Shown piece by piece: positions 25,403 through 34,745 of a DNA stretch of 64,000 nt; the stretch's first letter is position 1; each line of letters starts with the position of its first letter. Made by a program: the position numbers and the translations under genes. Source of the DNA: an uncultured Eubacteriales bacterium. Lineage in GTDB: Bacteria > Bacillota > Clostridia > Oscillospirales > Acutalibacteraceae. The DNA is taken from NCBI GenBank assembly GCA_934454845.1, contig CAKSGV010000008.1, positions 1 to 64,000 of the forward strand, given 5' to 3'. The notes beneath the pieces were generated by a model. It ran no database searches. It saw only the letters and a program-made list of their open reading frames with translations, and was not told the DNA's origin.

Positions 25403-28006
25403 TTATTTTGCTCTGATTAAAATGCCGAACGGATATCTTCCGCTCTTTCTGCCGAAAACGGATAATCCGTGACCCGATGATTCTTTTAATTTAAGCTCAA
25501 AGCTTTCCTTTGCTTTAAGATTTTCTAAATCTTCGCCTGAAATTGAGGCTGAGCATTTATAGCCGTAAGATCCGGCCTCGTCAAGCAGATTATCAACAGG
25601 CTGATAATGATGAGATAAAAGACCACTCGAATCAGCGGGGCAATCGGGCAGCTCGAATTTTTTAACGGATTTATTATCTATTATAAGCTCCGCGTCGGAA
25701 GCATAAAGATATTCGTCAGTTTGAGGAAAAGAATTCGGATTTTCTCCCGGATCGCAGGAATAGCCTTGGAACATTTCAAGATCGCTGTGTTCTTCGCCGA
25801 TGTTTTCAAAATCGTGAGCCATAGGCTTTCGTGAAGACGCTTCAAAAATTATTTCCAATTCCTTTGCATCTTTAAAATTCGGAATATCATTTGAATTGAC
25901 GGTAAGCGAAAATTCTCCATTTTTAATTCCGCTTATCTTATTATCCGAAATAGCCTTTATCACTCGCTCAAATCCTGCTCCTTTTAAAGAAGAAGGCTGT
26001 GCTTCAAAAGCGTCTTCCCTCTCCTTTTCTATATCAAAGCAGACGCAGTTTTTCATAATTTTTTTGCCGCCTGACGAAAGTTCAAAGGTTAATATGGCTG
26101 TGGCGTTTATATCGGGAATATCGGTGCTGATAATTCCAATCTCGCTCAGTCCGTAATCCTTAATTACAAATTCTGATCTTCCGCTGCTTGAAACAAAGGA
26201 ATTATTATCGATAGAATCGATAACATTAAGCTCCCAATTTATTTCAAGTTTTTTATTATGGTTTTTATCCGTAAAGCTTGAAACAAACAGCGGAACTTCG
26301 ATCTTTTCAAAAGGCTTAACGGTTTTCATAGGCGGATAATCACAGCCCAAAAAATCCTGCGAATGAAGATCGGCAAAGGAAATCCCATACTGCGAATATC
26401 CGAAGTCCTTTTTCGAATTATCTATCTTATAGTAGCCGTTAAACTCGTTTACAACATCGTGAAATTCCGTGAAAACAAATCCGCAAAGCAATTCGTGAAA
26501 ACGAAATTCATTCATCATATATTTATATTGCCAAGAAATATCGCTTTCGCCGGCATTGCCCTTAACTCCCCAAACATTTCCGCACTCGCTGTTTATACAG
26601 GGCTCTCCTTTTGACTTAAAGCCCTCATGAAAATTGTAAGAGGTGCCGGGAAAAGTATTATCGCAAAAATTATCCATATCTTTTTTTACATTTTTATAGC
26701 CGTTAGCATAAAAATGGAAACTGTTGACATCAGTAATAGTATGGTCTTTTCTGTTAGGCGAATTATCCTCGATAAGTCTGGTAGGATCGAGAGCTTTTGC
26801 CTTATTAAAGCAATGAACAACCCAATCGGCAGTTTCATCTTTATAAATCTTTTTGTTTGTTCCGTCGGGCTGCAAATCATCGTGTAAAAGTCCCCAGGAC
26901 TCGTTAAATATAACCCAATAAATTGTGGAAGGATGATTGCGGTCACGCCTTATAAGTCTTTCCATTTCTATCTCATACTGCGCTTTTGCCTCTTCGCAGG
27001 GCGCGCCCCAAAAGCACGGGACATCCTCCATAATCAGCAATCCGAGTTTATCCGCCCAATAAAGCTTTAACGGCTCTTCCACCTTAATATGGATTCTTGC
27101 CAAATTTATATTTATAGCTTTTAATCGCTCAATTTCTTTTTTGCATTCTTCATCGGAAGGAAGAGTGAAATATCCCTGCGGATTAAAGGACTGATCAAGC
27201 ACACCGTTTATAAAAAGCGGTTTGCCGTTTAAGGTGATATAATTTCTCTTGTTTTTTCCGAAAATTCCGGAGCCCACTTCTCTGATTCCGAAATAAGTGT
27301 AAACCTTATCCGATGAAATATTAAGTGATCCTTCATAAAGATAAGGTGAATCCGGCGACCAAAGTTTCGGATCATCGATTTTAAATTTGATTTCGGAAAA
27401 ATTATCATTAACTGTTCCGCTGAAAATTTTTCCGTCGAACTCGGCTGTTACTTCACATCCGTTCGGAGCGTTCACCGTAGTGATTTCGTAACATATATCG
27501 CCCGTAAGAGCTGTTTTCACGAAAAATTCTTCAATATAAGCGTCAGGTCTGGCCTCAAGCCAAACAGTCTGCCAAATCCCGGAAGCTTCACCGTAGCTCT
27601 GCTTTCCGCGAAGTTGTTTCCTCGATTCGGTATCGGTTACGCGAACTGTAATTTCATTTTCTTCACTCTTATTCCAAAATTCCGTCACATCGATATCAAA
27701 TCTGTCATATCCGCCCGTATGGCAAGCAACGCTGTGATTATTTATAAAAACTTCACATTCAAAATCCACCGCTCCGAAGCAAAGAAAAACTCTTTCCTTT
27801 GACGCATCGAATTTTACACACTTTTTGTAATATGCGGTCCCGAAAAAGTTTTCTCCTATTTTGGAAAGAGGAGAGCTCCAGGAAAAAGGAACTTCTATTT
27901 TTCTGTTAAATTCAGGCTTTTCAAACGAAAAATCCCAAATCCCATTTAAATTCAGCCATTCCTTTCTTTCCTTATCGGGTTGAGGAAAGCATTTTTTGTT
28001 AACCAT
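25403..28006 (-). CDS. Glycoside hydrolase family 2 (beta-galactosidase/glucuronidase type)
   Basis: 867 residues: N-terminal jelly-roll sugar-binding domain (FDIDVTEFWN near 105), an immunoglobulin-like domain, a TIM barrel (about 255-560) and C-terminal beta domains. The acid/base is Glu369 in FNESWG, the nucleophile Glu474 in NSECGNVWG. No signal peptide, so intracellular. The exact sugar is not clear; beta-galactoside, mannoside and glucuronide are all possible. Its first 8 nt overlap the end of the CDP-alcohol phosphotransferase gene, so both share the promoter at 28598-28626. Confidence 0.9.
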   Translation of the reverse strand: MVNKKCFPQPDKERKEWLNLNGIWDFSFEKPEFNRKIEVPFSWSSPLSKIGENFFGTAYYKKCVKFDASKERVFLCFGAVDFECEVFINNHSVACHTGGYDRFDIDVTEFWNKSEENEITVRVTDTESRKQLRGKQSYGEASGIWQTVWLEARPDAYIEEFFVKTALTGDICYEITTVNAPNGCEVTAEFDGKIFSGTVNDNFSEIKFKIDDPKLWSPDSPYLYEGSLNISSDKVYTYFGIREVGSGIFGKNKRNYITLNGKPLFINGVLDQSFNPQGYFTLPSDEECKKEIERLKAININLARIHIKVEEPLKLYWADKLGLLIMEDVPCFWGAPCEEAKAQYEIEMERLIRRDRNHPSTIYWVIFNESWGLLHDDLQPDGTNKKIYKDETADWVVHCFNKAKALDPTRLIEDNSPNRKDHTITDVNSFHFYANGYKNVKKDMDNFCDNTFPGTSYNFHEGFKSKGEPCINSECGNVWGVKGNAGESDISWQYKYMMNEFRFHELLCGFVFTEFHDVVNEFNGYYKIDNSKKDFGYSQYGISFADLHSQDFLGCDYPPMKTVKPFEKIEVPLFVSSFTDKNHNKKLEINWELNVIDSIDNNSFVSSSGRSEFVIKDYGLSEIGIISTDIPDINATAILTFELSSGGKKIMKNCVCFDIEKEREDAFEAQPSSLKGAGFERVIKAISDNKISGIKNGEFSLTVNSNDIPNFKDAKELEIIFEASSRKPMAHDFENIGEEHSDLEMFQGYSCDPGENPNSFPQTDEYLYASDAELIIDNKSVKKFELPDCPADSSGLLSHHYQPVDNLLDEAGSYGYKCSASISGEDLENLKAKESFELKLKESSGHGLSVFGRKSGRYPFGILIRAK

Positions 28007-28565
28007 AACTTTTTACCTTTCTTAAAGTAAGCAAAGATTTAATATCCGTTTTATATTCCATAGCCCACAGATGAATTATAAGCTCTTCCGCAGACGACGC
28101 AAGTCCCATAAGACTTGCAAAAACGAAGTAATAAATCTTAAATTTAAACAGCATTGCAAAAGGAATTAAAAATACACAAAGACCTGTGATTTTGTTAAGA
28201 TAAGTGTGCATAGAAGAAAATCTCTTAAATTTAAGCGCCGCGGCAAGATACGATAAAAGTCTTATAAATACGGCAATACTCGCGATTATCCAGATAAATT
28301 TCGGCAGTGATTTTAAAAGCATCGGAAAAAATTTAATGATCATCACGCTGTAAAAAAGCAGATCCGAAACCGAATCGAGCTTAGCGCCGAAATTTGAAAC
28401 AGTGTTGGTTTTTCTTGCAACATAACCGTCTAAAATATCTGTAAATCCCGTGACAGCATAAATAATATAAAACACGGAAGTTTTTATACTAAAAAATAAT
28501 AACGAAGCAGTGCCGATGATTCTTAAAGCGGTTATATGATTCGCGCTTATTCCGATCTTTTTCAT
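27999..28565 (-). CDS. CDP-alcohol phosphatidyltransferase family protein
   Basis: 188 residues with about six membrane helices. The CDP-alcohol motif D-x2-DG-x2-AR-x8-G-x3-D-x3-D is complete at DILDGYVARKTNTVSNFGAK followed by LDSVSD. The family joins a CDP-linked lipid to an alcohol such as glycerol phosphate, serine or inositol. The short length and single motif fit PgsA-like enzymes, but the housekeeping pgsA is usually elsewhere. Overlap with a GH2 gene is unusual for a lipid enzyme. Confidence 0.85.
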   Translation of the reverse strand: MKKIGISANHITALRIIGTASLLFFSIKTSVFYIIYAVTGFTDILDGYVARKTNTVSNFGAKLDSVSDLLFYSVMIIKFFPMLLKSLPKFIWIIASIAVFIRLLSYLAAALKFKRFSSMHTYLNKITGLCVFLIPFAMLFKFKIYYFVFASLMGLASSAEELIIHLWAMEYKTDIKSLLTLRKVKSYG

Positions 28566-28578
28566 AATTCTCTCCGAT

Positions 28579-28602
28579 AAAATAAAATATCGATTTTATT
28601 TT
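28579..28602. promoter_or_regulatory. 24-bp near-perfect palindrome over the -10 region
   Basis: Arms AAAATAAAAT and ATTTTATTTT flank ATCG. The right arm overlaps the -10 box of the promoter at 28598-28626, so it could be an operator. Confidence 0.35.
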
Positions 28603-28626
28603 ACTGATTTTTTATGAATTAGTCAA
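28598..28626 (-). promoter_or_regulatory. SigA promoter of the phosphotransferase-GH2 pair
   Basis: TTGACT and TAAAAT with a 17-bp spacer on the minus strand, between the GH36 stop (28630) and the phosphotransferase start. Confidence 0.65.
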
Positions 28627-28629
28627 GTA

Positions 28630-30825
28630 CTACCTTTTTTGATCTAATATAATCGCAAAACAGCCGTAATCACTGCCCGCGCTTAACATTCTTTTTCTCT
28701 TAAACGGCAATCCGAATTTCATAAGAGTATCTCCGCACATATCGGGAATATCAAAGCTTATTGCCTCTTCAGCTCCCTCAAATTTCATCTGATACTCAGC
28801 GTCGGCTTTAAGGCCCATAAGCTTTATTGCCGGCAACCAGCCGAAAAATCCCTTATTTTTATTAAATACGAATACAACACTTTTTGACTTATCCTTGCTT
28901 ACAAACTGATAAATCACTGCCGGTGCGGTTTCATCATAAGAAGAAGCCAAAAGATACATATCTCCAAGCTGAACAGTTTCACGCAACTTCTTATAGAGCT
29001 TGATATATTCTTTTGTTTCATTGAATTCTTCCTCGGTGAGTTTTCTCAAATCATATCCGACTGAAAGCGAACCGAGCATACCCGTGAAAGCCATTCTTTT
29101 TGCGGTTTCGTTTCTTTTTGTAAGAGAAACCGTGCCTCTATGGTGCAAATGGCACCCGCCGCCTGCGGCTTTTGAGAGATTAACTCGTGTAAATCCCTCG
29201 TGCATTTTAAGCGCGTCAATGCAGTCCTGATTGTCGCTGCGGTTTACCCTCGCGCACCACTTTGTCATAGCAAGATCGGCTCTTAATCCTCCCGAAGCAC
29301 AATTTTCAAATAAAACTTTGGGATATCTTTCATTAATATGCTCGTAAATTCTATAAAGATTTCGCACATATTTTATAGAAGCGTCATTATCATACTCGCC
29401 GGTCAACCCATTATAACCGACCTCGTTAATAAACCTGTTCATATCCCATTTTATGAATTCTATATTATTTTCGCTCAAAAGCTTATCGAGCCAAGCAACG
29501 GTGTAATTATAAACTTCCTCAAGACCGAGATTCAAAACATACTGCGAGCGCTTTTTGGTAGGCTGTCTTGTGGGGAAATGGAAAATCCATTCCGGATGTT
29601 CTTTATAAAGCTTGCTTTTTTCCGAAACCATTTCGGGTTCAACCCATATTCCGAAAATCATTCCCAGAGAGTTAACTTTATCTATAAGAGGTTTAAGCCC
29701 GTTGGGGAATTTCTTTTTGTCAACGGTCCAGTCGCCGAGGCCTGCTTTTTCATCGTTCCTGTTTTCAAACCAACCGTCGTCGATCAAAAATGCTTCAATT
29801 CCTAAATCTTTGCATCTTTCCGCCTGCTCCATCAGCATTTTTTCATCCAAATTAAACTCAAAGGTTGCCCAAGCGTTATAAATGACAGGCATAACCTTAT
29901 TTGTCCATACAGTCTTTGAATTTTTGCGCTGATATTCGTGGAACTGCCTGCTTGCTCCACCGATACCGTGTTCTGAAAATCCGCCTGAAAATACAGGGGT
30001 TATAAAGCTTTCGCCGCTTTTTAGGGTGTACTCCGAATTAAAATCGGAAATTCCGCCCACTATCTGCGGCGCGCCGTTTCTGTCGCGGCCGGCCTTTATC
30101 TGCCAATTTCCGCTGTACTGCAAAGAGCCGAACCAAACATTTCCGGAATTCTCTGTTGTGTTGTTTTCGCCGATTGCAAAATAAGGATACACGGTGGAAT
30201 TTGAAACACCGGTTTTGCTTTCAAGCAAAATTGTAGATGAATTAAGAGGCTGCTTTTTGATATGATATTCCTGAGCCCAAGCCGATTCCATATATTCAAG
30301 AGTTAAGTCTTTGTTATAAGGAATTGTCCAATTTGCGGAATAAAATGTTTCAAGCAGGATTTCTCCGTCACCTGAATTTGTTATAATCGATCGGCGGTCG
30401 ATTATATCGAGTCCTTCATAGATTTTATAGCAGAGCTTAACTTCAAATGGATAATATATATCCTTTAAAGTGATAGAAAGTTCATCCTTTTTATCGGAAA
30501 TTTCATAGCTCTTGTATGTAAGTCTTAAATCACGCACGCCGTCTGAAAGCTTAACCTTTAAAGCCTCGTTTTCGAAATATTTTGCGCCGTATGCAGGATA
30601 TTCCTGAGTATCAAAAGCAGGTTCGGTGTAACCGGCATTTCCGGCAAGGCTGTAATAATCAAAAGGCACCTCATCGGGGTTTAAGAGTTTTTCTCCCCAG
30701 TATCCGTTACAAACAGTTGTAACTGTTTCATCGGTTCCTTCAATAGTTGATGTTCTGAAAATCATTACATAGCTCGTGTTTTCAGTTTCGATAACAAATC
30801 CGTTCTTCAGCTTTCTTATATCCAT
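28630..30825 (-). CDS. Alpha-galactosidase, GH36 (second copy)
   Basis: 731 residues with the same three-domain plan as the GH36 enzyme at 11.4-13.6 kb. The nucleophile is Asp461 in KWDMNRF and the acid/base Asp531 in NRSDNQD; FLIDDGWFENRND and GIWVEPEMVSEKS are the matching family motifs. The two copies differ throughout and are paralogs, not a recent duplication. I chose the ATG at 30825 (MDIRKL) for its GAGGTG site. It follows the GH5-like gene by 14 nt in the same operon. Confidence 0.92.
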   Translation of the reverse strand: MDIRKLKNGFVIETENTSYVMIFRTSTIEGTDETVTTVCNGYWGEKLLNPDEVPFDYYSLAGNAGYTEPAFDTQEYPAYGAKYFENEALKVKLSDGVRDLRLTYKSYEISDKKDELSITLKDIYYPFEVKLCYKIYEGLDIIDRRSIITNSGDGEILLETFYSANWTIPYNKDLTLEYMESAWAQEYHIKKQPLNSSTILLESKTGVSNSTVYPYFAIGENNTTENSGNVWFGSLQYSGNWQIKAGRDRNGAPQIVGGISDFNSEYTLKSGESFITPVFSGGFSEHGIGGASRQFHEYQRKNSKTVWTNKVMPVIYNAWATFEFNLDEKMLMEQAERCKDLGIEAFLIDDGWFENRNDEKAGLGDWTVDKKKFPNGLKPLIDKVNSLGMIFGIWVEPEMVSEKSKLYKEHPEWIFHFPTRQPTKKRSQYVLNLGLEEVYNYTVAWLDKLLSENNIEFIKWDMNRFINEVGYNGLTGEYDNDASIKYVRNLYRIYEHINERYPKVLFENCASGGLRADLAMTKWCARVNRSDNQDCIDALKMHEGFTRVNLSKAAGGGCHLHHRGTVSLTKRNETAKRMAFTGMLGSLSVGYDLRKLTEEEFNETKEYIKLYKKLRETVQLGDMYLLASSYDETAPAVIYQFVSKDKSKSVVFVFNKNKGFFGWLPAIKLMGLKADAEYQMKFEGAEEAISFDIPDMCGDTLMKFGLPFKRKRMLSAGSDYGCFAIILDQKR

Positions 30826-30839
30826 TTTTTTGCACCTCG

Positions 30840-32693
30840 TCATTTTTTAATAAATTTAACTATTACAGCATCGCAATGTGGAATTTTATCCAAACTTCCG
30901 TATAAAACAGAAATATCAAATCCGTCTTTGATTTTGCATTTAAATTCAATATCTTCATCGCTGTAATTAACAGCGGTTACAATAAATCCACCGTCACATT
31001 CGCTCTGGGTTATTCCGATTCTGCTGTCGTCAGTTGAAATCAAATATTCATCCGCTTTTTCTTTAACTTTATCTATCATTCTGTAAATATCGGAATAAAG
31101 CGGTTTTTTATTAAATACATCAAAACCTGTCGCCAAAGAGATTTCCATATCGAAATTAAGAAAATAAACATATCCTTTTCCGAGTTTAAACTTTGTCATC
31201 ACAGGGTTATTTTCTTCATTTACTGCAAGCACCTGTGCACCGGCGCTCTCAATAAGAATTTCTTTGCCACAAGTATAATCAATATTACCGAACGGGAAAT
31301 GAGCGGTATGCCTTTTTCCGGATCTAACCATTCCTTTGGAGATAAAGCCGAAGTTTTCTTTTAAAAAGCACATATGAATCGCCGAAGCCGACATAAACAG
31401 CGTCATTCCGTTTTTAACTCTGTCAAAGATATCATCGCAAATCTGCTTATTGAAAAAGTCGGATCCGTGACAGCTCGGAACAAAAAGCAAATCGGTTTCG
31501 GGAATTTTATCTCCGAAAACTCTGAATTCCAAATTTATTCCCGCCTGCTTTGCCAAGACATAAGAAACCATAGCTTTATCCTGCCTTGAAAAATCCGTGA
31601 GGTAGCAAACCGCGTCAACTTTTTTGTTTCTTGTTTCCGGCAATTTTTCAATCACTTCGGAAGCTTTCTTAAATGCAATTCCAATCGGCTTAGGAGTTCT
31701 ATCGAGATAAACCATTCCGAGGCTTCGCTCTATCATAGACCAATTATATGGCGGCTGTTCAAGAAGAGTGTGCTCCATTCCGCACCACCATAAATATCCT
31801 TTTAAACCGTTTGCCCAAGCGGAAAAAATATTTACTCTTGCAAAATCCGCAGACATTTCCGGTGTGCCTGCAAGATCCGAAAAACTTCCTTGTTCCTGAA
31901 TCATACACGGCTTTCCGGAAATACCTGAATAGAACTCGCTTTGAGCAGTCGGGAAAATCGTGCTGCGCATTTTGTTCATCGGATCGATATCATTTTTTAT
32001 AGTCGGCGAAGGATAAGGATGAGTTGTCATCATATCGCAGAGCTCTCCCTGATCTTTAAGCGACCATACGCTTCCGCCGTCTTCTTGCAAAGAATGCATT
32101 CCGGAAGAAATCGGGCGAGTGGAATCAACGGCTCGAATAGCGTTTCTCACAGTCATAGTCCAAATATATGCCGAAAGGTTATCGCTTACCTGCCCCATAC
32201 TGTTGCACTCATTGCCCAAATCCCACATCACAATATTATTTATCTCTTTAAATTCTTTAACAAGCTTTGTTATATATTTGTTTGTAAGAACCAAAGCCTC
32301 TTTATCGGTCAAAAGATTTTTATTTGTTAAAGCGGGCGGAGAAAATATCCTTCCGCTCATCCAACCTGTGAGAAGGGATACTGTAAGAGTCATCCCGTTA
32401 TCTTCGGCAATTTCGGCAAATTTTTTAAATCTGCGAATCATTCGCATATCCACATAATCGGGTGCCTCACATTCGGTGCCATCCGGAGTGAAATAATCAT
32501 ATTGTGCTCCGGCATAATGAATATATTTTTCAATCGGTTGAAAATCACGCCAATTAGGAAAAACTCTCAAGTGCTTTACTCCGATTTTTGAAAGAGCTTC
32601 AAGATCGGATCTGACAACACCTTCGTTCCAATTTTTCCACATATCGGTACCGCTTGCACTGTCCCAATAATTACAGCCTAATAAAAAATCCAT
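30840..32693 (-). CDS. GH5-like glycoside hydrolase
   Basis: 617 residues. The N-terminal TIM barrel (1-370) has the clan-A pair: Glu162 in DLGNECN (acid/base) and Glu267 in IQEQGSF (nucleophile). VKHLRVFPNWRDFQP and SSGMHS are family-like. The C-terminal part (about 375-560) resembles the Rossmann-like trimerisation domain of GH42 beta-galactosidases, followed by a small beta domain. No signal peptide. Substrate is likely a beta-mannoside, glucoside or galactoside. AGGAGG precedes the ATG at 32693; the longer frame lacks support. Confidence 0.8.
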   Translation of the reverse strand: MDFLLGCNYWDSASGTDMWKNWNEGVVRSDLEALSKIGVKHLRVFPNWRDFQPIEKYIHYAGAQYDYFTPDGTECEAPDYVDMRMIRRFKKFAEIAEDNGMTLTVSLLTGWMSGRIFSPPALTNKNLLTDKEALVLTNKYITKLVKEFKEINNIVMWDLGNECNSMGQVSDNLSAYIWTMTVRNAIRAVDSTRPISSGMHSLQEDGGSVWSLKDQGELCDMMTTHPYPSPTIKNDIDPMNKMRSTIFPTAQSEFYSGISGKPCMIQEQGSFSDLAGTPEMSADFARVNIFSAWANGLKGYLWWCGMEHTLLEQPPYNWSMIERSLGMVYLDRTPKPIGIAFKKASEVIEKLPETRNKKVDAVCYLTDFSRQDKAMVSYVLAKQAGINLEFRVFGDKIPETDLLFVPSCHGSDFFNKQICDDIFDRVKNGMTLFMSASAIHMCFLKENFGFISKGMVRSGKRHTAHFPFGNIDYTCGKEILIESAGAQVLAVNEENNPVMTKFKLGKGYVYFLNFDMEISLATGFDVFNKKPLYSDIYRMIDKVKEKADEYLISTDDSRIGITQSECDGGFIVTAVNYSDEDIEFKCKIKDGFDISVLYGSLDKIPHCDAVIVKFIKK

Positions 32694-32714
32694 AATAATC
32701 CTCCTGAAAAAATG

Positions 32715-32772
32715 AAAACCTTTGTGTTCAGTATATCGTAAGCCACAATATATTTCAATACACAAAGGTTTT
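32715..32772. repeat. 13-bp inverted repeat flanking the GH5-like promoter
   Basis: AAAACCTTTGTGT (32715-32727) and its exact complement (32760-32772) lie 32 bp apart, with the promoter between them. On the minus strand the second arm is followed by a T-run, so it could also end araC transcription. Either a pair of operator sites or a loose terminator. Confidence 0.55.
32730..32758 (-). promoter_or_regulatory. SigA promoter of the GH5-GH36 operon
   Basis: TTGAAA and TATACT with a 17-bp spacer on the minus strand, wholly inside the loop of the inverted repeat at 32715-32772. Confidence 0.65.
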
Positions 32773-32788
32773 ATTTAATTGCACTTTT

Positions 32789-33631
32789 CTACGATCGCCT
32801 AAATTCTTTAGGAGTTTTCCCGAATGTTTTCTTATAAATTCTGCAAAAATAAGCGGAAGTTTCAAATCCCGTCTGCACCGCAATATCGCTGACGGAAATA
32901 TTGCTGTTTTTAAGCAGAATATTGGCAAGCTGTAGTCTTTCGTGAGTAAGGAATTCCGTAAAGTTCATTCCTATTCTACTTTTAAAAAGATAGCTGAAAT
33001 AATTCGGAGTATATCCGAAAATTTCTGAAAGAGTTTTTACCGATAATTGCTCGGCTATATGTAGCTTTGCATATCTTATTATTTTAACAACCGTCATATC
33101 AATATCGTTTTGCTCAGAAAAATCCGCAAAATCCGATCTTGAAAGAATAAAAGCCGTGAGGTATTCTAACAGACCTTTAAAAGTAAGGTTAGAAAAAGCC
33201 TCGCTTTTTTTCGCAATTTTGGCAGAGTTTAAGATAAGGTCGGTCAAAAATTCACATTCGCTATCGTTCAGTTCCGAAATAACCGAATTTATAACCATAC
33301 TTTCCTTTACAAGATATTGCTCGATATAATCGCTTGAAAATTGGACACTTAAAAGCTTTGAGCCCGTATTAAGTCTGACATTGTGAGCAGAACCCGGCAG
33401 ACACAGCCAGCAAAAATTCTTTTTGGCATTAACCTTTTTTTCATCAAGCCACACTTCCGCCTCGCCGTTAGATAAAATCTCGAATTCAAAGCAGTCGTGA
33501 ATATGCCAACGCCCGCTGTACCCCTTCTCTAAGATATTTACGGCAACAAAGGAATTTAAATATATAAGTTTATTTTCGGAGCTTTTATCTTCAATGGTTA
33601 TAAATTTAAAATTATCATTTTTTATATCCAT
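32789..33631 (-). CDS. AraC-family transcriptional regulator
   Basis: 280 residues: N-terminal cupin domain (WHIHDCFEFEIL near 42; PGSAHNVRL near 78) and a C-terminal AraC domain with KTLSEIFGYTPNYFSYLFKSRIG (first HTH) and DIAVQTGFETSAYFCRIYKKTFG (second HTH). Located directly upstream of the GH5-GH36 genes on the same strand, so it probably controls them in response to a sugar. An AGGTG site precedes the ATG. Confidence 0.92.
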   Translation of the reverse strand: MDIKNDNFKFITIEDKSSENKLIYLNSFVAVNILEKGYSGRWHIHDCFEFEILSNGEAEVWLDEKKVNAKKNFCWLCLPGSAHNVRLNTGSKLLSVQFSSDYIEQYLVKESMVINSVISELNDSECEFLTDLILNSAKIAKKSEAFSNLTFKGLLEYLTAFILSRSDFADFSEQNDIDMTVVKIIRYAKLHIAEQLSVKTLSEIFGYTPNYFSYLFKSRIGMNFTEFLTHERLQLANILLKNSNISVSDIAVQTGFETSAYFCRIYKKTFGKTPKEFRRS

Positions 33632-34030
33632 TTTTTCACCTGCCTGAAGTTATTATATCATAAGACAGTAAATATGAAAAGGACTAATTAAATACAATTA
33701 TATTTTATTTAACTTATAAGCATAATCAATCGCTATTTTTTCATCTGAAAAGCCATTTGGGTTTCATTGTCGGGATTTTTGTTGCGGTCCTCTCATTTGC
33801 GGCATTAAGTTGTTCTAACGGGCATTAAAGCCGTTTAAAAAGGCTTCAAAACAACTTTTTCGGACTCATTTACAGCAATCAGGTTCCAATCATAACGGCG
33901 AAAACAGGTTTCGAATGTTCCTAAACCGGGTACGTTTTCAGATACTCGTATCAAAACCTCCGCTTCCTCTGTGATTAGAGTATATGAGGTTTCGGTTTTT
34001 TATTGTAGTTTGCGAAAACATCCGTAAATG
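33632..34030. other. Gene-poor interval with decayed coding remnants
   Basis: About 400 bp without an intact gene. On the minus strand 33835-33999 is an open stretch of 54 codons, with TGA-free sequence such as EEAEVLIRVSENVPGLG ending in KPF, but no start codon: it looks like the C-terminus of a lost protein. A second fragment near 33735-33800 has broken frames. A plus-strand hairpin with a T-tail lies at 33954-34001. A 17-bp copy of the lysS 3' end lies at 33759-33775. I recognise no family. Confidence 0.4.
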
Positions 34031-34075
34031 AAAAAAAGCCCTTTGAGCAAAGATTTCTCCTCTCTCAAAGGGCTT
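34031..34075 (-). terminator. Terminator of the GNAT gene
   Basis: A perfect 12-bp stem (34036-34047 with 34064-34075) is followed on the minus strand by a run of seven T, just after the stop at 34088. Confidence 0.85.
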
Positions 34076-34087
34076 GAATGAATTAGT

Positions 34088-34555
34088 TTATAAATTTCTT
34101 TGAAAAATTACCATATCCGAAAGCCTGACGCCACATTCAAATATCGGGTGGTCGTAATTATCTGTAAAAAAGTTAGGTATGATATGAGAACGAACAAAAC
34201 CGCACTTTTCATAGAATGGAACTGTCAGAGGACTGTCGCCCGTTCCGACCTGTAAAACGGAATATTTATCGGCATACTCTTTAACAATAAAATCTATCAA
34301 GGCTTTTGCATAGCCTTTGCCTTGATATTCGGGAACGGTTGCAATATTCTTTATTTCAAGAATTCCGTCGCCCTCATCGGTGACGACACATTCAGCTTTC
34401 ACACCGTTATCGTCAAGCACATACATAGTGCCTCTTTCAAGATAACGGTCTACCATATTCTCCTGTTCATCTGCCAACAGCAGTAATGAAAGAAACTGTT
34501 TTTTGTTATCTTTGATTTTCCGAATTTTCATAGCAACTACTCTATCAAATTTCAT
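34088..34555 (-). CDS. GNAT-family N-acetyltransferase
   Basis: 155 residues. The acetyl-CoA site is EYQGKGYAKALIDFIV, and PFYEKCGF matches GNAT motif B. The substrate is unknown. The start could be ATG 34555 or ATG 34531 (MKIRKIKD); neither has a strong ribosome site. It stands alone between gene remnants and the lysS end, inside a 1-kb interval bounded by a 17-bp direct repeat, which suggests acquisition by transfer. Confidence 0.82.
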   Translation of the reverse strand: MKFDRVVAMKIRKIKDNKKQFLSLLLLADEQENMVDRYLERGTMYVLDDNGVKAECVVTDEGDGILEIKNIATVPEYQGKGYAKALIDFIVKEYADKYSVLQVGTGDSPLTVPFYEKCGFVRSHIIPNFFTDNYDHPIFECGVRLSDMVIFQRNL

Positions 34556-34580
34556 TTTAGACTTTCATTATACTTTTGAA

Positions 34581-34612
34581 AATGGGCAATCCCGATTGGA
34601 ACTGCCCATTCA
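34581..34612. other. Inverted repeat between lysS and the GNAT gene
   Basis: AATGGGCA and TGCCCATT arms with a 14-nt loop, followed by TTTT on the minus strand. A weak lysS terminator or an operator; the rest of 34556-34745 has tandem TGATGTAA repeats (about 34662-34682) and no gene. Confidence 0.4.
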
Positions 34613-34745
34613 TCTTGAAAATTATGCGATTTTTTCGTGTCTGCACAAATTCACGCATCAAATGATGTAAGTTTGATGTAAATCACGGTTTTGTGAGGTT
34701 GTCCTAAATCCCGAAAACCGCATAAACACTGAGCTTTTACTGTTT

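Noticed and set aside
33954..34001. Hairpin in the gene-poor interval taken as a terminator of a plus-strand gene
   Set aside because: No plus-strand gene ends there; it overlaps an antisense coding remnant, so I list it only within the interval description.
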